A stretch of DNA of 5,590 nt from Chitinophagales bacterium. Lineage in GTDB: Bacteria; Bacteroidota; Bacteroidia; Chitinophagales; UBA10324. Location of the stretch: positions 1 to 5,590 of the forward strand of contig JACCZV010000305.1 of the NCBI GenBank assembly GCA_013695775.1. The letters are read 5' to 3'. Shown one piece after another: positions 1 through 4,948 of this stretch. The translations under genes and the position numbers were made by a program. Numbering within the stretch: the first letter of the stretch is position 1; each line of letters opens with the position of its first letter. The notes under the pieces are model-generated. The model saw only the letters and a program-made list of their open reading frames with translations, was not told the DNA's origin and searched no databases.

Positions 1-1
1 T

Positions 2-166
2 AAAAGCGATCATGTAATTAAGTGGGGAAGGCGTAATTATAAACAGCGCTTCAAATGCAATGAATGCGGATTCTCCAAACGGGTTCGTGAAGATGTTCAT
101 CTTTTTGTCCGCATATATGACAATATGCACCCTTCAGCTCTGTCTGGCAGTTTAAACAAAGTTTAA
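2..166 (+). CDS. 3' end of a zinc-ribbon, transposase-like protein (partial, probably a remnant)
   Basis: An open frame enters from the left edge and ends at TAA (164-166), giving 54 visible residues. It contains VIKWGRRNYKQRFKCNECG, which has the form of the second half of the zinc ribbon at the N terminus of many IS transposases: a basic stretch with K/R-Q-R-F/Y, then CxxC followed by G. The first CxxC pair would lie just outside the window. After the ribbon only about 31 residues remain, with no DDE-type catalytic domain, so an intact transposase is not present here; the frame is either a short ribbon protein or the remnant of a decayed element. No terminal inverted repeat or target duplication is visible. 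The zinc-ribbon reading is fairly safe, the transposase origin less so. Confidence 0.45.
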   Translation, partial: KSDHVIKWGRRNYKQRFKCNECGFSKRVREDVHLFVRIYDNMHPSALSGSLNKV

Positions 167-179
167 TCGCAGGTGTCTG

Positions 180-509
180 TTATTGAGTGTTGTTACTTAT
201 CAGTACATCCTGCATAAGACGATCAACTGCCGGATCAGCGTAGGTGCCATATGCATTGATCACTGTTCCAAGTAGACCATCATTTGTTTCTACCAAATAT
301 ATTATAGCACTCTCATCTGGGTCCGATGCACCTTCGAATCGGTGAAACTGCCGAACAACTATTTGGTTTGGGGAATAGACCTTTCCATTTTCAACGCATC
401 GTAATTGCTTTCCATCAAAATTGAAATGGTTTACGAATCCCCTGTTCTCCGCATTCTCCAGCGCCTCAAGCAGAGAACTGTATTGGTTTTGAAGGCCGGA
501 GACTGACAT
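180..509 (-). CDS. small conserved Bacteroidota protein (family mislabelled 'phosphoribosylpyrophosphate synthetase')
   Basis: A 109-residue soluble protein with no signal peptide or membrane segment. It has the features of a short family common in Bacteroidota: an N-terminal helix (LLEALENAENRGFVNHFNF, about residues 13-31), then FHRFEGASDPDESAIIYLVE (about 55-74), and a C-terminal GTVINAYGTYADP segment (about 81-93). From memory, homologs in databases often carry the name phosphoribosylpyrophosphate synthetase. The protein is about a third of the length of a real PRPP synthetase and shows neither the PRPP-binding loop nor an ATP site, so that name should not be taken as function. The real role is unknown. 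It is a single gene, separated from the upstream minus-strand gene by 226 bases, with its own candidate promoter just upstream of the ATG at 507-509. Confidence 0.8.
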   Translation of the reverse strand: MSVSGLQNQYSSLLEALENAENRGFVNHFNFDGKQLRCVENGKVYSPNQIVVRQFHRFEGASDPDESAIIYLVETNDGLLGTVINAYGTYADPAVDRLMQDVLISNNTQ

Positions 510-529
510 GGGTGCAGTTTAATAGTAGA

Positions 530-537
530 CAAAAATA
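530..537 (-). promoter_or_regulatory. candidate -7 promoter box (TATTTTTG)
   Basis: Read on the minus strand this is TATTTTTG, an exact match to the Bacteroidota -7 consensus TAnnTTTG. It lies 20 bases upstream of the ATG at 509, which would give a short leader. A TTTG further upstream lies about 24 bases from the box, longer than the usual 19-21, so the -33 element is weak. In AT-rich DNA a single box can occur by chance. Confidence 0.35.
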
Positions 538-678
538 ATAACGTCTAATAAAAAACGAGAGCAAATAATGCAATCCTGGAAGCACAGAATTAGTCTGATG
601 CCATTCTAATTTTAAACTGGGGTTATATTAGCATGAATAAGCCGTTCCGAGCTACATTAATATATCTGAGTAGAGAGC

Positions 679-702
679 ATTGAAACAATTGTCGGTTTCA
701 AT
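679..702. repeat. inverted repeat ATTGAAAC / GTTTCAAT
   Basis: Perfect 8-base arms (679-686 and 695-702) flank an 8-base loop. The repeat lies about 35 bases beyond the stop codon of the minus-strand operon. It has no adjoining T-run on the minus strand, so it is a weak candidate for an intrinsic terminator. It could instead be an operator or an mRNA-stabilising 3' hairpin. Confidence 0.4.
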
Positions 703-710
703 CATACGAT

Positions 711-733
711 GCAATCATCATTATTGATGTTGC
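711..733 (-). terminator. imperfect hairpin directly after the operon stop codon
   Basis: GCAA-T-CATCA (711-720) pairs with TGATG-TTGC (725-733), with one bulged T and a 4-base loop. It begins 3 bases after the TGA at 736-738 on the minus strand. The position fits the 3' end of the four-gene transcript, perhaps together with the hairpin at 679-702. There is no clear U-tract, so true intrinsic termination is uncertain. Confidence 0.3.
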
Positions 734-735
734 AA

Positions 736-1641
736 TCAAGGTTTCTTCCGATTCTTTCCTACAATAGTGAAAACCCGGGAGACATTAAATCCAAAATGAA
801 TGTCGCCATTTAGCCAATCGCCTGAAGTCTCGGTTACGAATCCTTTTTCAATCATAGAGGTTGAGTTGGTGAAGTGCAATTGAAACACGTGGCCACCTGT
901 TTCTATGTCGAATCCAAGGGATAAAGAATTGTTTATTTCAGGATCCGATTTGTTCAACTGATAATAATATTCCCCATTTATTGCAATTCTTTTGGAAAGC
1001 TTCTGTCTTGCGGCGATACCTAAAGCAAAAACATCATTAGGTTCTTCAGAGATAGCTACCAGGTTTCGATGAACTACGGTAGGCATTATCTGAATGGTGA
1101 ATGCATCAGAAAATTTTCTTCCTACAATCAGTTGATTTGAAAAATAAAGTCTTGATGAAAAATAGTTGGGTATATCGGGGTCGGAAGGTTTGATGGTTTT
1201 CAGGGCGATGGTAGAAACCAGTGCAGCAGCTATGGGCATGTTGCGTTCCCCAGTGCTTTGCCGAAAGAATTTATATTTTATGAATCCATCGTAGGTTTTT
1301 TCGAAGCTGCTGCGGCCTATGCCTACCATCAATTGTTTTGTAATTCCATAGTCGAGGCCGATTCTTATGCTTGCGTTATCCAGTCCAAAAAGCTCATATC
1401 CTCCGCTGTTCAGGAATCCAAAGCGATGAGATATCTTTACATCCATCACTCCACCACCGACATTTTCGAAGGAATGGCCGTTTATGACTCGGGTTGTTTT
1501 AAATGCAGCAGAGGCATAATTTATAACTGGTTCTTCAAAGCCTTCAATCAATGCAGAGAGGTCATCCTGTGCAAAAAGAGAAATAGGATTAAATGTATAT
1601 ACTGCAATTACAATTATAAAAAATTTAGTGAGTGCGCTCAT
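736..1641 (-). CDS. DUF5777-type outer-membrane beta-barrel protein
   Basis: A 301-residue exported protein. Residues 1-24 form a signal peptide (hydrophobic FFIIVIAVYTF core, likely cut after LFA before QDD). The mature part starts with an acidic region, then FKTTRVINGHSFENVGGG and ISHRFGFLNSGGYELFGLD, features I recognise from DUF5777 beta-barrel proteins of Bacteroidota. It continues with alternating, aromatic-rich strands (IRIGLDYGITKQLMVGIGRS, then a KTYDGFIKYKFF segment) and ends with HVFQLHFTNS and GFNVSRVF near the C terminus, as expected for a barrel whose last strand is close to the end. Length suits a barrel of roughly 12 strands (estimate). It is the last gene of the minus-strand operon, 74 bases after the YceI gene, with a hairpin in that gap. 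Molecular function is unknown; association with exported YceI and cytochrome lipoproteins suggests an envelope role. Confidence 0.85.
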   Translation of the reverse strand: MSALTKFFIIVIAVYTFNPISLFAQDDLSALIEGFEEPVINYASAAFKTTRVINGHSFENVGGGVMDVKISHRFGFLNSGGYELFGLDNASIRIGLDYGITKQLMVGIGRSSFEKTYDGFIKYKFFRQSTGERNMPIAAALVSTIALKTIKPSDPDIPNYFSSRLYFSNQLIVGRKFSDAFTIQIMPTVVHRNLVAISEEPNDVFALGIAARQKLSKRIAINGEYYYQLNKSDPEINNSLSLGFDIETGGHVFQLHFTNSTSMIEKGFVTETSGDWLNGDIHFGFNVSRVFTIVGKNRKKP

Positions 1642-1651
1642 ATTTTATTTA

Positions 1652-1693
1652 GGCAGTGCATCACTCCATTTTAACTGTGGCGATGACACTGCC
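1652..1693 (-). promoter_or_regulatory. hairpin in the leader of the beta-barrel gene
   Basis: GGCAGTGCATC (1652-1662) pairs with GATG-A-CACTGCC (1682-1693), forming an 11-base-pair stem with one bulged A and a loop of about 19 bases. On the minus strand the stem ends 10 bases before the ATG at 1641, inside the 74-base gap between the YceI and beta-barrel genes, by far the longest gap in the operon. Possible roles are mRNA processing, partial termination or control of translation; none can be chosen from sequence alone. Confidence 0.4.
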
Positions 1694-1715
1694 CGATAGT
1701 TGTTTATTCTTAAAA

Positions 1716-2282
1716 TTAATTTGTGTAAGCGGAATAGTTTGCCTCAACGGTCACCTTCAATTCCTTCTCAATTTTTTCTTTTACAACAGACGGTATGGCA
1801 ATATTAAAATCTTCCGGCTTTACCAGGAATTCAGAGCGCCCTCCAATATTTCCACCGCTGACTTTGATGGTTCCGGTAGTTGATATTTCTTTGGAAACCC
1901 CATGCATGGTCAGCGTACCGGTTATTTCTATAGGATAGTTTCCGTCAGTCGTCATTTTAACAGAGGAAATATTTGTAACCTGTCCTTTGAACGTAGCCTT
2001 AGGAAATTTTTCAGATTCCATATAATTTTCATTGAAATGCTCCTGCATCAATGATTTTTGAAATTCAAAAGCCTTTATCAACACTGCAAATTCCAATGCT
2101 CCGGATTCAACATCCAGAACGGAGACAGCAGATGTATTCTTCGCTTCTATATCTTCAATAGGAGTATGGGAATAAAAGGAGACATCACAATTTTTGTCGT
2201 AATACTTGCTTTGTCCGTTTACATTGCCTTGCATCAAAAAAAATAATGATAAGGCTGAGACGAAAAATAATTTGTTTTGCAT
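1716..2282 (-). CDS. YceI-family secreted lipid-binding-like protein (operon copy)
   Basis: A 188-residue protein with a signal peptide (residues 1-23, hydrophobic FFVSALSLFFLM, likely cut after VNG). The mature part is a single YceI domain: the early strand with FYSHTP and IEDIEAKN (36-49), QEHFNENYMESEKFPKATF (80-98), GTLTMHGVSKE (122-132) and a C-terminal FLVKPEDFNIAIP segment. YceI proteins fold as a lipocalin-like barrel that binds isoprenoid chains such as polyisoprenoid quinones in characterised members; the ligand here is not known. The gene follows the OB-fold gene by 40 bases and precedes the beta-barrel gene. A paralog lies on the opposite strand at 3390-3950 with the same QEHFNENY block at identical residue numbers. 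This copy has the more typical signal peptide, with Lys4 before the hydrophobic core. Confidence 0.9.
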   Translation of the reverse strand: MQNKLFFVSALSLFFLMQGNVNGQSKYYDKNCDVSFYSHTPIEDIEAKNTSAVSVLDVESGALEFAVLIKAFEFQKSLMQEHFNENYMESEKFPKATFKGQVTNISSVKMTTDGNYPIEITGTLTMHGVSKEISTTGTIKVSGGNIGGRSEFLVKPEDFNIAIPSVVKEKIEKELKVTVEANYSAYTN

Positions 2283-2322
2283 AGATTATAATTTTAATTA
2301 TGAAATGAAATGCTCTTTTGAT

Positions 2323-2739
2323 TTAGCCTTGTTCAACACTGCAATTAACAAGTATCACATCCATCAGCTTGCCGGAACAAACGCCCTTTACTTTTACCTG
2401 GTCACCTTTTTGAATCTTCGGGGTCACATCTTTTCCTGAAGAGTTCAGTTTGCAGTTCACCCCGAATAATTCATCCCCTTCCAGAATGAGGCTCATTTGT
2501 CCGTTCTCATCAGCCCCATAGTCTTTTACTTTTCCTGACAGTTCTACGATCTTCCCTAAATACTGCTTATTAGCAGAGTCCTCGTTTTGAACAAACTTGC
2601 CATATAAGGCAGCACTTGACAAAGCAAAATCAGGCTTGGTTCCATTCAGACTGCTTACAGGTTGATTTATAAAATATACTGCCAGAACAGCCAGGCTTAT
2701 GCCTAACAGGAGGGTGGTTAAAATCATCAATCTTTTCAT
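2323..2739 (-). CDS. membrane-anchored OB-fold protein (tRNA_anti-like)
   Basis: A 138-residue protein. Residues 4-24 form one hydrophobic segment after MKR, either an uncleaved N-terminal anchor or a signal peptide, placing the rest in the periplasm. The soluble part shows the usual order of the short tRNA_anti-like OB-fold family in Bacteroidota: LSSAALYGKFVQNEDSA (40-56), QYLGKIVELSGKV (59-71), a strand ending GVNCKL (93-98), then KGDQVKVKGVCSGKL (111-125) and DVILVNCSV (127-135). Three cysteines (96, 121, 133) lie in the fold. Despite the family name, an exported protein is unlikely to bind tRNA; its ligand is unknown. It starts 14 bases after the cytochrome stop codon and is surely co-transcribed with it. 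Confidence 0.85.
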   Translation of the reverse strand: MKRLMILTTLLLGISLAVLAVYFINQPVSSLNGTKPDFALSSAALYGKFVQNEDSANKQYLGKIVELSGKVKDYGADENGQMSLILEGDELFGVNCKLNSSGKDVTPKIQKGDQVKVKGVCSGKLMDVILVNCSVEQG

Positions 2740-2753
2740 AGTAATGTATTTAT

Positions 2754-3218
2754 TTAATTATTTAAAGCCCCGTCATTGATCCAGTTATTTATCAGTGCCA
2801 GGCTACAATCATCTAATTGTGATGCATCTTTTGGCATGGGTGAAAAACCGGATTGATGATTTACAGCTCCTGCCAGCCTCCCGTCCTCTACCAGAACAAT
2901 TATCTCGTCATAGCCTTCCACTGTTACGCCACCTAAATTTGCGCCGGTGCTATGGCATATATAGCAACTCTGCTGCAAAATCGGTACTATATCGGCTGCG
3001 TAAGAAACATTAAGAGTATCACAACTACTGCCTGTAGATGGATACAATTCTTCTTCAACATCGTAGTAACATCCGTGAAGAAACAATGAGGTCATCGTTA
3101 TACCAAAAATTAAGAGTGTTCGATTAAAGGTGCTTATCAATTGTTTTATCAGGGATTGATTAATTCTTGCGCTTATTTCTTCAATGCCATGAAGCAAAAA
3201 AACTGCTGATTTGCACAT
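2754..3218 (-). CDS. small c-type cytochrome lipoprotein, one heme
   Basis: A 154-residue reading frame from ATG 3216-3218. One canonical heme c motif, CYICH (85-89), and a downstream MP (128-129) offering a Met as likely second iron ligand. The C-terminal SLALINNWINDGAL (139-152) matches the [IL]xxWIxxGA ending of small Planctomycete-type cytochrome domains. A hydrophobic segment ending FLHGC (46-50) resembles a lipobox with Cys50 as the lipid-carrying residue, though His at -2 is unusual. From the ATG the signal region would be 49 residues, long for a lipoprotein; a TTG at 3138-3140 would give a normal signal of 23 residues, so the true start is uncertain. Extra cysteines at 66 and 138 could form a disulfide. 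First gene of the minus-strand operon. CDTLNVSY (66-73) and the following stretch up to the heme site match the second heme domain of the cytochrome at 4945. Confidence 0.85.
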   Translation of the reverse strand: MCKSAVFLLHGIEEISARINQSLIKQLISTFNRTLLIFGITMTSLFLHGCYYDVEEELYPSTGSSCDTLNVSYAADIVPILQQSCYICHSTGANLGGVTVEGYDEIIVLVEDGRLAGAVNHQSGFSPMPKDASQLDDCSLALINNWINDGALNN

Positions 3219-3323
3219 TTTACAACAATTACACGTTCAATACGGCATTGTAGTATTTGAATGGTAGAATGTGAGGTTTGATTTATTTTTACAATGTTCT
3301 GAAGTTGAGCATAACAGAATTTG

Positions 3324-3353
3324 TTGAAACAATGCAGAAGGCCAATATCTTTG
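3324..3353 (+). promoter_or_regulatory. Bacteroidota-type promoter for the second YceI gene
   Basis: TATCTTTG at 3346-3353 matches the -7 consensus TAnnTTTG exactly. A TTG at 3324-3326 (directly preceded by TTTG at 3320-3323) lies 19 bases upstream, the standard spacing for the -33 element. Transcription would start near 3360 and leave about 30 bases of leader before the ATG at 3390. This is the best promoter in the window. No equally good box was found for the divergent minus-strand operon within 3219-3389. Confidence 0.6.
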
Positions 3354-3389
3354 AATCTAATTTATAATTAAACGATAATTTGAAGGAAA

Positions 3390-3950
3390 ATGCATTTTAT
3401 CCTGCTGTTTCACATTCTCCGCTGCATTAATTTCATAGCTCTACCTTCATTGCAGCCGACAGTATATTCGTGTGACAACGGTCACGCAAGGTTTATCTCA
3501 TATGCACCCCTGGAGACTATTGAAGCAAAATCGAATGAATTAAAGGGGGCCCTGGATCCCGTTAATCGTACATTTCTCTTTACGCTGAACGTAAACTCTT
3601 TCCGGGGTTTTAACAGCGGATTACAGCAAGAGCATTTTAATGAAAATTATCTTGAAGCCGCCAAATACCCAAAGGCTACATTTAAGGGAAAGTTTATCGA
3701 AGACATCGATTTTACTCAGGATGGAGTTTATGAAGTGCGGGCCAAAGGCATACTTTCTCTTCACGGCGTGGAGCAGGAGCGTATTTTAAAAGGAACACTG
3801 GATATAGGAGGAGAGGACATTAAGATCAAATCACAGTTTACCATTCTGTTAGAGGACCACAATATTAAAATTCCACGTGTCGTCTATCAGAAGATAGCCC
3901 CGGAAATTACAGTTACTATAGAGGCTATGCTTAAACCAATGAAAGAATAA
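3390..3950 (+). CDS. YceI-family protein, second paralog
   Basis: A 186-residue YceI-domain protein. It shares with the minus-strand copy an early F-x-S-Y/H-x-P strand followed by IEAK, QEHFNENY at 80-87, then KYPKATFKG (92-100) and the LSLHGV segment (122-127). The N terminus is hydrophobic (FILLF, then FIALPSL) but starts MHF without the usual Lys/Arg and has Arg11 and Cys12 inside the core, so the signal peptide is poor or degenerate; no other in-frame Met is available and a stop codon lies just upstream (3381-3383). An AAGGA sits only 2 bases before the ATG, too close for a good Shine-Dalgarno. It has its own promoter (3324-3353) and a hairpin 23 bases after the stop. Export and isoprenoid-type ligand binding are inferred from the family. 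Confidence 0.88.
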   Translation: MHFILLFHILRCINFIALPSLQPTVYSCDNGHARFISYAPLETIEAKSNELKGALDPVNRTFLFTLNVNSFRGFNSGLQQEHFNENYLEAAKYPKATFKGKFIEDIDFTQDGVYEVRAKGILSLHGVEQERILKGTLDIGGEDIKIKSQFTILLEDHNIKIPRVVYQKIAPEITVTIEAMLKPMKE

Positions 3951-3973
3951 TAATATTCACTCATGTTTTTCTA

Positions 3974-4002
3974 ATAAATTTTGCTGTTGAAGCAAAATTT
4001 AT
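3974..4002 (+). terminator. hairpin after the second YceI gene, terminator-like
   Basis: A perfect 11-base inverted repeat, ATAAATTTTGC (3974-3984) and GCAAAATTTAT (3992-4002), encloses a 7-base loop. It lies 23 bases beyond the YceI stop codon. The stem is AT-rich with only two G-C pairs at the loop side, and what follows (AATATTTACG) is a poor U-tract, so it would be a weak terminator. Confidence 0.45.
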
Positions 4003-4012
4003 AATATTTACG

Positions 4013-4020
4013 CCCCCCCC
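4013..4020 (+). repeat. run of eight C
   Basis: A C8 homopolymer lies in otherwise AT-rich intergenic DNA, between the two hairpins and 68 bases before the response-regulator ATG. Runs of this length are prone to slippage and in some bacteria change promoter spacing. It is outside any gene. Confidence 0.6.
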
Positions 4021-4032
4021 AATTAATTAAGA

Positions 4033-4076
4033 ACAGTTTCAGGTACCTCCTCGGTACTTGAAAACCTGTAATTTTT
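4033..4076 (+). terminator. long hairpin followed by T-run before the response regulator
   Basis: TTTCAGGTACC (4037-4047) pairs with GGTACTTGAAA (4053-4063) with one G-T wobble and a 5-base loop; ACAG (4033-4036) extends the stem with CTGT (4066-4069) past a 2-base bulge. AATTTTT follows (4070-4076). Stem plus T-run has the form of an intrinsic terminator on the plus strand, yet it ends only 12 bases before the ATG at 4089. It may therefore be the end of the YceI transcript, an attenuator in the regulator's leader, or an operator. Confidence 0.5.
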
Positions 4077-4088
4077 AAATCCAGCTCT

Positions 4089-4856
4089 ATGATAAAAATT
4101 CTGGTAGTTGAAGACGAAATTGCCGCTGCAAGACGGCTTAGTAAAATGATTACCGAAGCTGTAGGTGATGCAGAGATAATGGATGTAATGGACAGTGTTC
4201 AATCAACCATAAAATGGTTGAGCGAGCATTCACAGCCCGATCTCATGTTTATGGATGTGCATCTGGCTGATGGCAATTGTTTCGAAATATTCAGGAAGGT
4301 TGAGATTAACTGCCCTGTAATTTTCATCACAGCATATGATACTTATGCCATTCGTGCCTTTGAAGTAAATGCCATAGCCTATCTGATGAAGCCTGTAAAA
4401 GCTGTGGACCTTGAAAATGCCTTGCGTAAATACGAAAAATTGAAACCGGCTTCGTCAAGCTTCGATTATCAGAAGCTCCTTGAAACTATACATGCTGAAA
4501 ATGATACCTACCAGAAGAGGTTGCTGTTGAAAATTGGTCAGACAATACGTGCTATTGAGCTTAGTGAGGTTGCCTACTTTTTCACCCATGATAAGATTGT
4601 TACCATTGTGACGCCTGAAAATCGAAAATATCCTGCCGATTATACGCTCGATCAATTGGAAAAAATGCTCGACCCTAAATTGTTTTTCAGAATCAACCGC
4701 CAATTTATTGTAAGCAGCAAGGCGATCCGTGAAATGTATGTGATATCAAAATCACGTGTAAAGATCAACCTCCATCCTCCTGCGGAAATGGAAACTGCTG
4801 TTAGTTCGGAACGGGTAGCAAACTTCAAGAAGTGGCTTACGGAGGAGTCGCGTTAA
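4089..4856 (+). CDS. LytTR-family DNA-binding response regulator
   Basis: A 255-residue two-domain regulator. Residues 1-120 form a receiver domain: acidic pair Glu8-Asp9, phospho-acceptor Asp56 in LMFMDVHL, Thr81 in FITAYDTYAIRAFEVNA and Lys101 in MKPV, all key residues intact. A linker of about 25 residues leads to a LytTR DNA-binding domain (about 145-250), recognisable from RLLLKIGQTIRAIELSEVAY, the DYTLDQLEKML helix and FFRINRQFIVS. LytTR regulators bind direct repeats upstream of target promoters when phosphorylated, usually by a neighbouring LytS/YehU-type kinase. No kinase gene lies in the window; the upstream neighbour is YceI and the downstream one a cytochrome lipoprotein 88 bases away. 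It may control the flanking envelope genes, but this is only suggested by position. No clear Shine-Dalgarno is seen. Confidence 0.93.
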   Translation: MIKILVVEDEIAAARRLSKMITEAVGDAEIMDVMDSVQSTIKWLSEHSQPDLMFMDVHLADGNCFEIFRKVEINCPVIFITAYDTYAIRAFEVNAIAYLMKPVKAVDLENALRKYEKLKPASSSFDYQKLLETIHAENDTYQKRLLLKIGQTIRAIELSEVAYFFTHDKIVTIVTPENRKYPADYTLDQLEKMLDPKLFFRINRQFIVSSKAIREMYVISKSRVKINLHPPAEMETAVSSERVANFKKWLTEESR

Positions 4857-4927
4857 GAATATTGCCGTCTTCATCTCCCAATTACCCCTGTTGAGCAAGA
4901 TTCATTTCTAAATCATACGCCTGCTTA

Positions 4928-4948
4928 TCATCTTTGGATGCAAGATGA
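4928..4948 (+). promoter_or_regulatory. hairpin containing the cytochrome start codon
   Basis: TCATCTT (4928-4934) and AAGATGA (4942-4948) form a perfect 7-base stem with a 7-base loop, and the ATG at 4945-4947 lies within the right arm. If the mRNA begins upstream, this would hide the start codon and lower translation. With a transcript start inside the hairpin the effect would vanish. A chance palindrome is possible. Confidence 0.3.

Larger units (their letters stand above)
510..735. other. gene-free interval with two inverted repeats
   Basis: No plausible coding frame is seen on either strand. The stretch separates the end of the minus-strand beta-barrel gene from the next minus-strand gene. 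It holds the candidate promoter box near 530 and two inverted repeats at 679-702 and 711-733, both just downstream of the beta-barrel stop codon. The middle part (about 540-670) shows nothing recognisable. Confidence 0.6.

Noticed and set aside
695..702. GTTTCAAT resembling the end of a CRISPR repeat
   Set aside because: It occurs as one arm of a single inverted repeat, with no regularly spaced copies nearby and no cas gene.
1258..1674. Plus-strand open frame of 138 codons opposite the beta-barrel gene
   Set aside because: It is antisense to a gene with a clear signal peptide and family motifs; its product is Cys- and Tyr-rich without any recognisable domain.
1656..2439. Several short plus-strand frames opposite the YceI and OB-fold genes
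   Set aside because: They overlap well-supported minus-strand genes and give low-complexity or Cys-rich peptides without domain features.
4000..4005. TATAAT, an E. coli-like -10 box
   Set aside because: The organism appears to be Bacteroidota, where TAnnTTTG is used; the site lies within the arm of a hairpin and has no matching -35.
4455..4703. Minus-strand open frame inside the LytTR gene
   Set aside because: It is antisense to intact LytTR domain coding sequence and has no features of its own.
4929..4936. CATCTTTG as a -7 box for the cytochrome gene
   Set aside because: It lacks the TA of TAnnTTTG and would put the transcript start at the ATG itself; no -33 element was seen at the right spacing.
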